IMG/VR virus record: IMGVR_UViG_3300024518_000270
Coordinates: 1 to 24,602 of that record
Origin: a virus
Reading direction: 5' to 3' (one strand)
DNA length: 24,602 bases
The notes beneath the pieces are model-generated. The model was not told the origin of the DNA and did no database searches. It saw only the letters and a list, made by a program, of their open reading frames with translations. This document shows, piece by piece, positions 1 to 7,906 of this stretch. The translations under genes and the position numbers were made by a program. How positions within the stretch are numbered: the first letter of the stretch is position 1; every line of letters starts with the position of its first letter.

Positions 1-477
1 TGATTCTTGTCCATTATTTAATTGGTCATCTCTGCCTGTGTAAGTAATAATGCTAAATCCTGCTGTAGTATTAGCTTGATGAGTACAAGCATTTACACAC
101 CCACTTCCTGTACCTGATTCTGAAACTGAGGTTGTCGTACCACCATTGGCTTTCCATTGCCAAGCTACATAGGTTCTTCCACTTCCATTTCCGTCTGTAT
201 CTCCATTTAATGAGAAACCATCTGAATCAAAAGATTCAAACATATTTGCATCTGTTCCCTCATCTCCAGCATCACTTGGTTTTAAATAAGGTCCGTCTCC
301 TCTTGAGCTATCATAAGTAATATGACTTGAAGCGTGGCTTCTGCTTTTATACCAAACCCAGTCTGGCTGCATAGCACTATTACCATCATTAACTATGGCT
401 CTGTCGGAACCACCATTACCTGTATAAATAGCAGTCTGAAAATATGCACTTGGGTCATCTATACTTGTATAAGCCAT
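1..477 (-). CDS. Tail fibre / receptor-binding type protein, N-terminal part (runs off left edge)
   Basis: This frame is open from an ATG at 477 to the left edge, giving 159 residues of a longer protein. The N-terminus has SAYFQTAIYTGNG, then PDWVWYKSRS at about residues 41-50 and SFDSDGFSL further on. This is the pattern of a beta-rich fibre domain common in marine phages (the WVWIKNR-type family, DUF7483 as I recall). Its ATG overlaps the stop of the upstream gene (TAATG), so translation is probably coupled. In related phages, as I recall, this domain often continues directly from an upstream SPRY-like domain ending in ALCTxNL. Here that sequence ends the neighbouring gene, so the two may be halves of one ancestral fibre. 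Role inferred: host-surface binding at the virion tail. Confidence 0.75.
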   Translation of the reverse strand, partial: MAYTSIDDPSAYFQTAIYTGNGGSDRAIVNDGNSAMQPDWVWYKSRSHASSHITYDSSRGDGPYLKPSDAGDEGTDANMFESFDSDGFSLNGDTDGNGSGRTYVAWQWKANGGTTTSVSESGTGSGCVNACTHQANTTAGFSIITYTGRDDQLNNGQES

Positions 478-1883
478 TATCCGTACTCCGCTAAATTTTT
501 TGTGCAAAGGGCAAAAAAAGAGGTTGGTGGTGCATATTCAAAAGTTCCGTAACCATCGGCATCACTTGCTGCACTTGAGATTGCAAAAGATGAATAACCG
601 CCAGTATTTGTTTCTCCACTAGTGCTGCCGTTATAAGTAGAACAAGCAAAAAAGTATGGCTCATCATTTATGGTGCTTCCGTTACTACCAGCAGCAGGGT
701 CAGCACTGTTCATATAAGTTCCGTTTTTATGCCAATATGCTTTATTGTTATCTATATCTACAGCAACACCAATAATATCTCCTGTTGCTGAAGTTACTCC
801 ACCACTACTACTGCCTTGCCAATAAATTTGCCCGTTATTCATATAATATCCAGTACTTCCATCACTAGCTTGACCTGTATAATAATTTTGTGCAACACTT
901 GAAGTTGTCCTTGCCACAGGAGTAAGACCAAAAAATGTATTATCACCTGTGCTGTAATTCTTAAATTCCATGTACCACTTTCCATTTGTCATAGCTATGT
1001 TGGTATAAGCGGTTGTCCATGATGTTGAACTTCCTTTGCTAAATTTTGTACCACCTTCAGAAAAGGTTATATTATTTGTACCTGAATTAAATATACTTCC
1101 ATCAGAAAGAAAGGTTTGAAAATTATTAGTAGGCGTGTCCGTAGCTTGGTCGGCTGCTGCAATATTATTCATAGTGTCAGCATCTAAACCTGATGTTGCA
1201 GTACCTAAATCAGAACCATCTTGAAATTCTAAAAATTGGCTTGGTGAAGATATTGTTCCGCTATATGCTTTTGGCTTCCAAATACCACTATCTTCATCAA
1301 CCTCACCTACATCTGAAGGAACAAGTTGTACTTCACTTACAAATAGATAATCAGCTATATAACCATTGAACCCTGAAGCACCACCACCCCACTCACCTAG
1401 AACTAAATGTTGTTCGTAAATATTTTGTGCTTCATCATTTTGACTAGGATATGTTGCAGTAACAAAACTTGTTTCTTCTACACCATTCACATAAAGCCTC
1501 ATTCTATTTGCTTCTGTAGCCTGTGTTGAATCAACAGCGATAATTATATTGTACCAAGCCGATGTATCTCTAAATACCCTGTTAGTGTTTAATTGTTTCT
1601 GTACTCCACTATAAGTTTGATACCATTTTATTTCATCATCAGCTTCAAAAGATAAATAACCATTACTAGCTGTACTCCATATAATTTGTTGTGAACCAAG
1701 TTCTGTTCTTTTGCACCAAAGACTCATACTGAATTTTTTCTTTCTTGCACTAGAAGCATAGGTAGAAAAGTTTGTCCAACGCAAATATTCTCTGTTATCA
1801 GATTCAACTTTCAAAGAGTTATCAATATCATACCCACCAGTAGATATACTTCCACGATTAGCTGTGCGTTGTAATACTTCCAT
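477..1883 (-). CDS. Phage fibre protein with LamG-like and SPRY-like domains
   Basis: This 468-residue protein carries two carbohydrate- or protein-binding beta-sandwich modules. The first, about residues 40-190, looks like a LamG/concanavalin-type lectin (FSMSLWCKR, WYNIIIAVD, MRLYVNG, GYIADYLFV). The second, about residues 300-415, resembles a SPRY domain (GKWYMEFK, FFGLTPV, GDIIGVAVDIDNNKAYWHKNG). The C-terminus ends in FFALCTKNLAEYG, usually an internal junction in marine phage fibres. No Shine-Dalgarno precedes the ATG, which lies six bases after the stop of the preceding fibre gene, so reinitiation is likely. Probable role: virion appendage for adsorption. Domain assignments are by eye. 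Confidence 0.8.
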   Translation of the reverse strand: MEVLQRTANRGSISTGGYDIDNSLKVESDNREYLRWTNFSTYASSARKKKFSMSLWCKRTELGSQQIIWSTASNGYLSFEADDEIKWYQTYSGVQKQLNTNRVFRDTSAWYNIIIAVDSTQATEANRMRLYVNGVEETSFVTATYPSQNDEAQNIYEQHLVLGEWGGGASGFNGYIADYLFVSEVQLVPSDVGEVDEDSGIWKPKAYSGTISSPSQFLEFQDGSDLGTATSGLDADTMNNIAAADQATDTPTNNFQTFLSDGSIFNSGTNNITFSEGGTKFSKGSSTSWTTAYTNIAMTNGKWYMEFKNYSTGDNTFFGLTPVARTTSSVAQNYYTGQASDGSTGYYMNNGQIYWQGSSSGGVTSATGDIIGVAVDIDNNKAYWHKNGTYMNSADPAAGSNGSTINDEPYFFACSTYNGSTSGETNTGGYSSFAISSAASDADGYGTFEYAPPTSFFALCTKNLAEYG

Positions 1884-1889
1884 AGATTA

Positions 1890-3155
1890 TTAAGTTTGTG
1901 CCATGTTCTGTACTCTGCCAATTTCTTGCCAGACAGAACCATTGTATCTAAAACTAAAGATGTCAGTCTTACTTGCGGTAGCTGTAACAGTTGGTGCTGT
2001 ACTAGCTGCAAATTCAAAGACTGTGTTCCAAGCTATTGTACGAGCTGTACCACCTTGTGCAAGTTCTACAGAGATGATTGCACCTTCTACAGCATTACTT
2101 GGTGCTGAGAAAGTCGTGTTCTCGGTTGTAACATGGTACGCATTAGCGGCTGCTGCTGCATCCCAAGCTACTGCGTTAGAGCTTGAGGTAATTGCTACTT
2201 GAGTTATTTTGGCTGAAGTGGCGGCTGTTGCTATACCTGTTACTAAAAGAGTAGAAGCCATATCAACAGCTCCATCTATATCTACAACATCTAAGTTAGT
2301 CGTACCATCAACATCTACATCGCCAGAGATATCTAAATTAGTAAAGACTGAAGTTCCTGCTGCGGTAACAATTCCTGTGGTCGTAAGATTTTCATTACCA
2401 AAACTAATAGCACCAGAACTATCGGTAACACTGCCTGAACCCACTGTAAGTGTTCCTGCTGTTAAAGTGTCGAACCAACCTTTTAACCATCTAACGCCTG
2501 TAGAACCTAAACTGTCTGTGCTGTCTGTGTCTGAAAGAATATCTGAACCACTGGTGATTCCACCTGTTGCTACCTGTGTAGCGGTAGTGGTTAAAACGCC
2601 TGTGACCAAGGCAGTAGTTGCCATGTTTACAGCACCATCAATATCTACTATGTCTAGGTTGGCTGTTCCATTAACATCTATAGAACCTTCTAGGTCTATA
2701 TCTCCAGCAACAATTAAATCTACGACTGAAAGACTGGCAAAAGCATCTATAAAAGCTGCTCCTGCACCTGCTCCGTCTGAATAAACAACTTTAGTATCTC
2801 CAGGCAAAATGGTGATGTTTGCACCAGAGCCACAAGAAAGAATAATATTTTGAGAGCCAGTTGTTCCGTTTTCTATAAACCAAAGTTTAGAAACAGTATT
2901 AGGGCTGATGGTAATTGTACAGGCTGAATCTAGTGTGCCTGTATATTTTAGGTACATAGACCGACCTGGATCGGTTGCTCCGTCTGCTATAACTGTTGCA
3001 TGAGTATCAGCGTTAGTGGTAATGGCTTCTGTGCCATAACTAAAGGCTTCTGCTATTAATTCTAAATTTGTATTGGTTGTAGTTCCCCATGTGCCACTGG
3101 CATCACCAGTAGCCATCTCGTTAAGGCGTAAATCATTTACATATGTGCTTGCCAT
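1890..3155 (-). CDS. Phage tail fibre-like protein with duplicated beta repeats
   Basis: This 421-residue protein starts with YVNDLRLNEM and GTWGTTTNTNLELI, an N-terminal signature typical of phage fibre proteins (GxWGxxxNxNLxLI). A beta-rich middle follows. An internal duplication of 29 residues occurs at about 158-186 and 279-307, both containing NLDxVDIDGAV and LVTG. Between them, SLGSTGVRWLKGWFDTL at about 215-231 resembles the LGSxxxRWxxxWxD motif of phage fibre shafts. The start follows GGAG at 10 bases. A candidate promoter (3180-3208) lies just upstream. Likely a trimeric fibre or appendage; the exact position in the virion cannot be told. Confidence 0.75.
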   Translation of the reverse strand: MASTYVNDLRLNEMATGDASGTWGTTTNTNLELIAEAFSYGTEAITTNADTHATVIADGATDPGRSMYLKYTGTLDSACTITISPNTVSKLWFIENGTTGSQNIILSCGSGANITILPGDTKVVYSDGAGAGAAFIDAFASLSVVDLIVAGDIDLEGSIDVNGTANLDIVDIDGAVNMATTALVTGVLTTTATQVATGGITSGSDILSDTDSTDSLGSTGVRWLKGWFDTLTAGTLTVGSGSVTDSSGAISFGNENLTTTGIVTAAGTSVFTNLDISGDVDVDGTTNLDVVDIDGAVDMASTLLVTGIATAATSAKITQVAITSSSNAVAWDAAAAANAYHVTTENTTFSAPSNAVEGAIISVELAQGGTARTIAWNTVFEFAASTAPTVTATASKTDIFSFRYNGSVWQEIGRVQNMAQT

Positions 3156-3179
3156 CTTTTATATCTCCGTGCTTTATTG

Positions 3180-3208
3180 ATTGTATATCTTTTTTGTTAA
3201 AATGTTAA
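3180..3208 (-). promoter_or_regulatory. Candidate sigma70-like promoter for fibre genes
   Basis: On the minus strand TTAACA (3208-3203) is followed after 17 bases by TACAAT (3185-3180), each 5 of 6 to the -35 and -10 consensus. Transcription would start near 3173, just ahead of the 421-residue fibre gene. The -35 overlaps the stop codon of the repeat protein. The word around the -10, TATACAATCAA, recurs at 7968-7978 ahead of another structural gene. Position and match are seen; activity is inferred. Confidence 0.4.
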
Positions 3209-3870
3209 GCAACTTCTTGCCAGTTAGGTGATTGAGAATCAGAAATAACCGACCAGTCGGTAGTTACTCCTGGAACTATCTCCCCCCAAATAAGAACAAA
3301 ATTTATTTCGCCTGTTCCTGCAACTGTTGTTGGGTAAGCGATAGCGTCTGCTTTTGTTTGTAAAGAACCTATTGCAGACGTTGCACTAAGTCCTGTAATG
3401 CCGATTATGTTATTACCAATAGTTGATACACTGCCTAATGCAGAAGTACCCGCTAAACCAGTAGGAGTTACATTCGCAATACCTGTGACAGTTTCACTTC
3501 CTATAGCACCAGTTCCTGCAACACCTGAACTAATAACTACTTCTGCAGTACCTGTAGCGGTTTCAGTACCTAACGCAGAAGTACCTGCTAAACCAGTAAC
3601 TCCTGTAAGAGCAACTCCTGTGGCAGTTGCTGTTCCTACTGCTCCTGTAGCAGCAACTCCTGTTTCTGCAACTATTGCAGAACCTTCACCTGTAACAGAA
3701 CCTAAAGCAGAAGTACCTGCTAAACCTGTTTCGGTAATATTTGCATCACCTGTAACTGTTTCTGAACCTAAAGCTGAAGTTCCTGCTACTCCTGTTAAAG
3801 TAACAGGTATAGGTTCACCAAAGGTTAATTGACCCCAAGTGCCTCTACCCCAACCGTTAAGATTAGCCAT
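3205..3870 (-). CDS. Structural protein with seven 22-residue tandem repeats
   Basis: The protein has 221 residues. It opens with NGWGRGTWGQLTFGE, a short motif seen at the start of marine phage structural proteins. From residue 26 to about 180 come seven repeats of 22-23 residues beginning TG(V/L)AGTSALGS (at about 26, 48, 70, 92, 115, 137, 159). The C-terminus is unique (FVLIWGEI, DWSVISD, SPNWQEVA). Repeats of this kind suggest a beta-solenoid or an extended fibre or decoration protein. No clear Shine-Dalgarno precedes the ATG. The long opposite-strand reading frames here come from the repeats. Position in the tail-gene cluster supports a virion role; exact function unknown. Confidence 0.65.
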   Translation of the reverse strand: MANLNGWGRGTWGQLTFGEPIPVTLTGVAGTSALGSETVTGDANITETGLAGTSALGSVTGEGSAIVAETGVAATGAVGTATATGVALTGVTGLAGTSALGTETATGTAEVVISSGVAGTGAIGSETVTGIANVTPTGLAGTSALGSVSTIGNNIIGITGLSATSAIGSLQTKADAIAYPTTVAGTGEINFVLIWGEIVPGVTTDWSVISDSQSPNWQEVA

Positions 3871-3881
3871 ACTAGGCTAAA

Positions 3882-4313
3882 CTACGCTATTCTTATAATA
3901 GCGTTAGATGCATCAGCAGTAGGGAAGGTTATTGTAAAACTCCCTGCTGTAGATGTTTTATCCCCGCCAAAATCAAAGACGGCAACTGCTGGATCACCTG
4001 CTGCAGTATCGTTATAGATCATGCAACCTCTAGCGGTAATAGTTGCAGTACCAAAGGTTAAATCAGCAAAGTCAGTAAACGCCGTCGTTCCTGAAGATGT
4101 GGGATTAATATTTGTTAAAGCTGATCCCCCTGCAGTGTAATTAGTTCCTGTTGCTTGATTGGTAGTAGTATACGCAGTTGTTGCTGCTCCCATCGTAGCT
4201 GAACTTGTGTACAACGCCAGTTTAAAACTATTTCCTCCAGAAGCTAAAAAATTATGTTTTGCTTCCATTAGTTCTTTTTTAAAACTCGTTGCCATTGCTT
4301 GTGTTATCGCCAT
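3882..4313 (-). CDS. Marine phage structural protein, hypothetical
   Basis: This 143-residue protein starts MAITQAMATSFKKELMEA and continues with LALYTSSATMG, GTNYTAGG, DFADLTFGTATITARG and AVAVFDFGGDK. I recognise this as a family found next to tail and fibre genes in marine and other environmental phages, annotated as structural or hypothetical. It has no signal peptide or membrane segment and is rich in Thr, Ala and Gly, consistent with a beta-rich virion protein. The ATG overlaps the stop of the upstream gene (TAATG at 4315-4311) and has AAGGAG in the end of that gene. Function in the particle is not known. Confidence 0.6.
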   Translation of the reverse strand: MAITQAMATSFKKELMEAKHNFLASGGNSFKLALYTSSATMGAATTAYTTTNQATGTNYTAGGSALTNINPTSSGTTAFTDFADLTFGTATITARGCMIYNDTAAGDPAVAVFDFGGDKTSTAGSFTITFPTADASNAIIRIA

Positions 4314-4603
4314 TATATTCTCCTTATTATATTTGCTAGGTCTTTATGACCTTGTTTTTCTAATTCGTTACACACTGTACAAATATGGTTTTTTACACCT
4401 TCTTGTATATAGTATGCAACTACCATTTTGGTTCGGTCTTTAAAAGCATGAGCCTGTGCTTTAATCATCGGGTCAGCTTTATCACTAATAGAAACTATTT
4501 TATTTGTTGCCATTTCTGCAATTTCATCGACGCTATGTCCTTTATGGTCTGTAGTGGTAACGCCTAAACTACCTATTGTAACATCTGTTTTTAATGAAAA
4601 CAT
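4313..4603 (-). CDS. Hypothetical small phage protein (96 aa)
   Basis: A 96-residue, largely helical protein with N-terminal MFSLKTDVTIGSLGVTTTDHKGHS and a central DEIAEMATNKIVSISD. Two cysteines sit in HICTVCNELEKQGH, a CxxC that could bind metal with nearby histidines, but only one CxxC is present. It has a good ribosome binding site (AAAGGAG before TATTGATATG). It is translationally coupled to the structural gene downstream. I do not know its function. Placement in the tail module suggests a virion or assembly role. Confidence 0.5.
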   Translation of the reverse strand: MFSLKTDVTIGSLGVTTTDHKGHSVDEIAEMATNKIVSISDKADPMIKAQAHAFKDRTKMVVAYYIQEGVKNHICTVCNELEKQGHKDLANIIRRI

Positions 4604-4604
4604 A

Positions 4605-5330
4605 TCAATACTCCTTTGGTTCTACAGGAGTTAAGTTTAAATCATTTCTATTGATTATGCCTACTGGTTTAATTGGAGCATCCATTTCAATTTCAGAAAG
4701 TTTACAAACGCTCATGGTTGGACCATTTTGATAAGATATTTTAGGGTCTGCTAAACGATGATACCCATATAGTTTTTCTTGTAAGGGTATATCCATATCA
4801 AGCAACGATGATCTAGGGGCTACTTCGATTTTTATTCCTGCATCAATACATTTAGATAACCAAAACTCAGTACAAGAACGTCCTGCTTCTGCAAAATGCA
4901 TATTACTTTTATAGGTAAAATCAATTCCGAACAAAGAAAGTTGACCAACCTTGCTCCATAAAGCAAAAGCTATGGCATAAGGGATTGTATTATTAAAATA
5001 AGAACAACCTAAATCATGAATAACTAATTCTATGGGGTACTCTATTGCGGCAGGAACTCTTTCGTCTAACTCACAGGTGTATATAGGAAAATTACATTTA
5101 GGTAATTTCTTTCTCATCATTGGGGTCATGGTGCCCGCATCTTCTGTATCTAAGAATCGGCTCATGGGGTCTAAGATAAAAGCTCTATCAATGTTAGGTA
5201 AAACACCGATCATGGCATTTACTGCCCATATTTCATCAAACTCTACGCTGTGTGTTTGAGATAAATGAAAATCTATTTGGCTTTGACCCATCGCAACGAT
5301 GGCTATGTTTTTACCTTCTAGTTCTTTCAT
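4605..5330 (-). CDS. Rossmann-like enzyme, DUF115 / MptE or glycosyltransferase-like
   Basis: The 241-residue protein begins with KNIAIVAMGQSQIDF (residues 7-21), a glycine-serine turn after a hydrophobic strand as in nucleotide-binding Rossmann folds. Then come EIWAVNAM (33-40), AFILDP (50-55), YFNNTIPYAIAFAL (111-124), LSLFGIDFTY (131-140) and IKIEVAPRSSLLD (166-178). This order (GxS near the N-terminus, WxxN, DP, then LFGxDF) resembles DUF115/MptE-like proteins and GT42-type glycosyltransferases. It is cytoplasmic by sequence. The ATG lies in the last codons of the adaptor gene (ATGA overlap) with no separate Shine-Dalgarno. An enzyme within the tail cluster may modify a virion or host surface component; substrate unknown. 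Confidence 0.45.
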   Translation of the reverse strand: MKELEGKNIAIVAMGQSQIDFHLSQTHSVEFDEIWAVNAMIGVLPNIDRAFILDPMSRFLDTEDAGTMTPMMRKKLPKCNFPIYTCELDERVPAAIEYPIELVIHDLGCSYFNNTIPYAIAFALWSKVGQLSLFGIDFTYKSNMHFAEAGRSCTEFWLSKCIDAGIKIEVAPRSSLLDMDIPLQEKLYGYHRLADPKISYQNGPTMSVCKLSEIEMDAPIKPVGIINRNDLNLTPVEPKEY

Positions 5331-5986
5331 TGGGGCATTTGTATTTTAATTTGATCGTGTCTTGCTTCATCTCTAACGTCTTTATATTCTCCTAAAACTT
5401 TTAACATCGCAAGAGCTTCTTGGAATTTTTGTTCGTACAACATAATAGTATCGGGGGCTTCTTTCATAAATACAGCACCTTCAACTAAAGAACCATAAAG
5501 CATTGCATTCGGAGCATTTTCAGAAAGCCAACTTTTGCCATCGGCACTTAATTGAGTTAAAGACTCAGGTCTGTAATAATAATGTAATTCAAAAGTAAAA
5601 TTAGTTGATGGGGTAGGAGCTAGAATAAAGGTGTTTTCATCGAACTGACTGTAATATAAAGGGTCTCCTTCTGTTGTTGGTGTTGGAGTGTAGTCTCGAA
5701 TCCAGGAAACGTGTTTTAACAATAAATAGCTATACGCTCCTGAACCATCAATAAGAGCTAAACTAAACGGAGATAAAAAATCAGAAGGCATCGCTAAATA
5801 AGTATTACTGCCTGTTGCTGTTCCTGTTGAGTTTTTACGAAACACAGGAAGTTGAACTGCTTTTAAAATTCTTTCTTCTGTCGTTTGAATAAAAGTATCT
5901 AAGGTACTAACAAACGTAGCTTCAGTATTATCTAAATAATTTTGAATTGCTGTTTCTAAACCACTGTATGTAAACCCATTTGCCAT
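5327..5986 (-). CDS. Phage adaptor / head-tail connector protein
   Basis: This 219-residue protein has the features of podovirus adaptor proteins: helical N-terminus (LETAIQNYLDN, FIQTTEERILKAVQLPVFRKN), then YLAMPSDFLSPFSLAL, a beta region ending FILAPTP, the FTFELHYYYRPESLT strand, and a helical C-terminus (GSLVEGAVFMKE, YEQKFQEALAMLK). The order LPxDFLxP, LxPxP, YYxxPxxL is characteristic of phage adaptor proteins (DUF6682-like) that ring the portal. It overlaps the downstream enzyme gene by four bases and touches the zinc-ribbon gene upstream. With the protein at 6360-7031 it likely forms the connector between portal and tail. Confidence 0.7.
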   Translation of the reverse strand: MANGFTYSGLETAIQNYLDNTEATFVSTLDTFIQTTEERILKAVQLPVFRKNSTGTATGSNTYLAMPSDFLSPFSLALIDGSGAYSYLLLKHVSWIRDYTPTPTTEGDPLYYSQFDENTFILAPTPSTNFTFELHYYYRPESLTQLSADGKSWLSENAPNAMLYGSLVEGAVFMKEAPDTIMLYEQKFQEALAMLKVLGEYKDVRDEARHDQIKIQMPQ

Positions 5987-6360
5987 TATGTTGTTACCTC
6001 TACATCACCCACTGAACCTGTCCCCACTTCTCCTTCAAACTTACTACCTATTGGATCATCTGTAAATGTCATTGTTCGAGTTCCGCTCGGGCTTGTTGTA
6101 CTGGCTATAACTGCTGTTGATGGGTCTATTGTCGTAACAACTCCTAAACCTGCTTGAGGTAAAGGAACATCGGGTCTAGGTCTCCAAAGAAGTTCTGCAT
6201 CTGCTCCTATACTTGGTGGGTCTAGTTGTGGATGTTTAGGTTCATAACACTCATGACAAACTCTATTGTTTTCCCAAGTTCCTCGTGCTTCTTTATATGG
6301 GTATCTAAATCCGCAAGTATCGCAGATAAAATAAGCATATTTTCCTGAAGCGTAAGCCAT
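5986..6360 (-). CDS. Small zinc-ribbon protein in the connector module
   Basis: A 124-residue protein with four cysteines in two CxxC pairs (CDTCGF at 13-16, CHECYEPKHP at 35-38), a classic zinc ribbon. It is followed by a proline-rich linker (LDPPSIG, RPRPDVPLPQ) and a Thr/Gly-rich C-terminal half with TRTMTFTDDPIGSKFEGEVG. Its genes on both sides encode connector proteins, and the three are coupled by TAATG overlaps at 6360 and 5986. This suggests co-assembly, with the zinc finger binding packaged DNA or a neighbour in the neck. The role is inferred from context only. Confidence 0.6.
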   Translation of the reverse strand: MAYASGKYAYFICDTCGFRYPYKEARGTWENNRVCHECYEPKHPQLDPPSIGADAELLWRPRPDVPLPQAGLGVVTTIDPSTAVIASTTSPSGTRTMTFTDDPIGSKFEGEVGTGSVGDVEVTT

Positions 6361-7031
6361 TAGATATACTCTTGTTTAGGGACTAGTCTGATATTAGAAC
6401 GATCTTCATCATAACGTAAAGCGTTAGCTAAATCTCTTTCATATAAATCTTGTATAACAGGAAGTTTCTGAACGTTTTTCTTTATACAAAGATAATAAGC
6501 TAACCCAGATACTAAACAAGGCATAAACCTTGTAGGTATGTCTACATCATTAAGAGAAGCCGCAGCATCTTCTATCGTACGCCAAACATAGTAAATGAGT
6601 TTGTCCGTTGAGTTCTCGGGCGTTGGATAAAGATGAATAACGGGAGACTTTTTACGTTCTAACCAAAATTCTGTAGAACGTGCTTTAGTTGCTTTATTTG
6701 GTATACCTACGTACTCATTTCGATCTATTCTGTCTAAAGGGTAATCAGTTACAATACCACTTACTGTTCTTTCTACGTAAGCGTCTAAAACATCAATATC
6801 GTAAGAGTTTAAAGTATATTCATTAGTACCTTCTGTAAGAGTTAACTCTACTTTGGTTACTTCCCACATTTGAATACCTCTGTTTGACCAATCGGCAAAC
6901 ATTATATTCATAGAACGACGTGCTGTAACAGCATCATAAGACGTACGAGCTTCTAATCCTGCAAGTTCGTACGCCTCTTCGATTGCGGTCGCTACATCTA
7001 AACTAAATGCACGAGTTCCCGAGGTTGCCAT
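6360..7031 (-). CDS. P22 gp4-like tail accessory / packaged-DNA stabilisation protein
   Basis: The 223-residue protein shows IEEAYELAGLEARTSYDAVTARRSMNIMFADWSNRGIQMW near the N-terminus, followed by a beta strand ending in EYTLNSYDIDVLDAYV. Then come FWLERKKSPVIHLYPTP and the strand LIYYVWRTIED, and a helical C-terminus (FMPCLVSGLAYYLCIKK). The pattern AxxxxGxxxTxxDxxxARRxLNxMxxxWxNRGxxLW is typical of head-to-tail adaptors such as P22 gp4 and its relatives. It likely binds the portal base and seals DNA after packaging. The start codon has no clear Shine-Dalgarno, and the stop overlaps the zinc-ribbon start. Confidence 0.75.
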   Translation of the reverse strand: MATSGTRAFSLDVATAIEEAYELAGLEARTSYDAVTARRSMNIMFADWSNRGIQMWEVTKVELTLTEGTNEYTLNSYDIDVLDAYVERTVSGIVTDYPLDRIDRNEYVGIPNKATKARSTEFWLERKKSPVIHLYPTPENSTDKLIYYVWRTIEDAAASLNDVDIPTRFMPCLVSGLAYYLCIKKNVQKLPVIQDLYERDLANALRYDEDRSNIRLVPKQEYI

Positions 7032-7032
7032 G

Positions 7033-7359
7033 TTAGTTGTAGTATGCTACAAAAAAGTCGCAGTTAGCCAACACAACATAAGCTCCTGTATCAAATTTTA
7101 CTCCGTCGTTAGGCAAATAATGGTCAAAAGACTCATTTGCTGCTGAACCGAACTTAAACTCAATAAGTAACTTAGTTGCACTTGCACTCGTTCCGTCATA
7201 GATTTTTATAGAACCATCTGCAGCACTTGCTTGTGCTTGAACAGACTGAATTCTTATTGGACCTAAATTAGTAGCAGTACCCGCACCAGAACCAATAAAT
7301 CCTTGTAATTGTCCTGTTGCAGCTAAAGCTACGGTCGCTTTTACATCTGATGAACTCAT
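7033..7359 (-). CDS. Hypothetical small structural protein (108 aa)
   Basis: The protein has 108 residues, starting MSSSDVKATVALAATGQLQG and ending DTGAYVVLANCDFFVAYYN. The composition (Gly, Ala, Ser, alternating hydrophobics; IRIQSVQAQAS, SIKIYDGTS, LLIEFKFG) predicts a beta sandwich. It has a good ribosome binding site (AGGAG before ATTAATATG) and sits between the 168-residue structural gene and the gp4-like adaptor. Proteins of this size and composition often decorate capsids or fill the tail hub. No specific family is recognised. Confidence 0.5.
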   Translation of the reverse strand: MSSSDVKATVALAATGQLQGFIGSGAGTATNLGPIRIQSVQAQASAADGSIKIYDGTSASATKLLIEFKFGSAANESFDHYLPNDGVKFDTGAYVVLANCDFFVAYYN

Positions 7360-7379
7360 ATTAATCTCCTATATTAAGA

Positions 7380-7886
7380 TTAAGCGTCAGCAAATGGTGT
7401 AACTAAAGTTCCTGACCCTAAAATAATTCCCTCTACTGCGTATTTAGCACTTGCCATAGCAGTAACTTTAACGATACTACCTGCAAGTCCACCTTTAGTA
7501 GAACCATTCATAGTGATAACATCGTTAGATGCACCAGAAATAAAAGTTTTACCTGTTGCATCAGTAACACCTGTATATAACCCACCAACGAACTTATCTG
7601 TTCCGTCAGTTAAAATATCCATATCTGTTGCTGCTGTGACTACTACAAAAGTAAATGTAGCACCTAAGTTATTTAATTGGTTAGGGTCGTCATTACTTCC
7701 TGGAGCAGTTGATACGATTGAAGGTAGTGTAAATTTACCATCAGCATCATTACATACAAGAACTTTACCTGCATGTGCTGCTACTGTAAGAGTAGTATCG
7801 GCAGTTAAGCTAACGACGTTAGCGTTACCTGCTGAAATAAATCCTGCCAATGATTGTACAGGACCCGAAAAGGTTGATTTTGCCAT
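7380..7886 (-). CDS. Putative virion structural protein (168 aa)
   Basis: A 168-residue beta-rich protein starting MAKSTFSGPVQSLAGFISAG, an opening that I associate with structural proteins next to marine phage capsid genes. It is followed by VVSLTADTTLTVAAHAGKVL and DADGKFTLPS. It has a strong ribosome binding site (GGAGG before AAATTATG). It is the first gene after the capsid terminator and has a 156-base spacer with its own inverted repeat (7907-7948), so it may open a new transcription unit. Possible head decoration or tail protein. No enzymatic motif is seen. Confidence 0.55.
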   Translation of the reverse strand: MAKSTFSGPVQSLAGFISAGNANVVSLTADTTLTVAAHAGKVLVCNDADGKFTLPSIVSTAPGSNDDPNQLNNLGATFTFVVVTAATDMDILTDGTDKFVGGLYTGVTDATGKTFISGASNDVITMNGSTKGGLAGSIVKVTAMASAKYAVEGIILGSGTLVTPFADA

Positions 7887-7906
7887 AATTTCCTCCGTGG
7901 AAATAA

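Noticed and set aside
2209-2784. Long plus-strand reading frame (191 codons) opposite the fibre gene
   Set aside because: It is the complement of the repeated Thr/Val/Ala-rich fibre sequence, has a low-complexity translation, and lacks a ribosome binding site. All convincing genes are on the minus strand.
3398-3832. Plus-strand frame of 144 codons opposite the 22-residue repeat protein
   Set aside because: The period-66 repeat keeps the opposite frame open. The product is Pro/Ala/Val repeat with no start signal.
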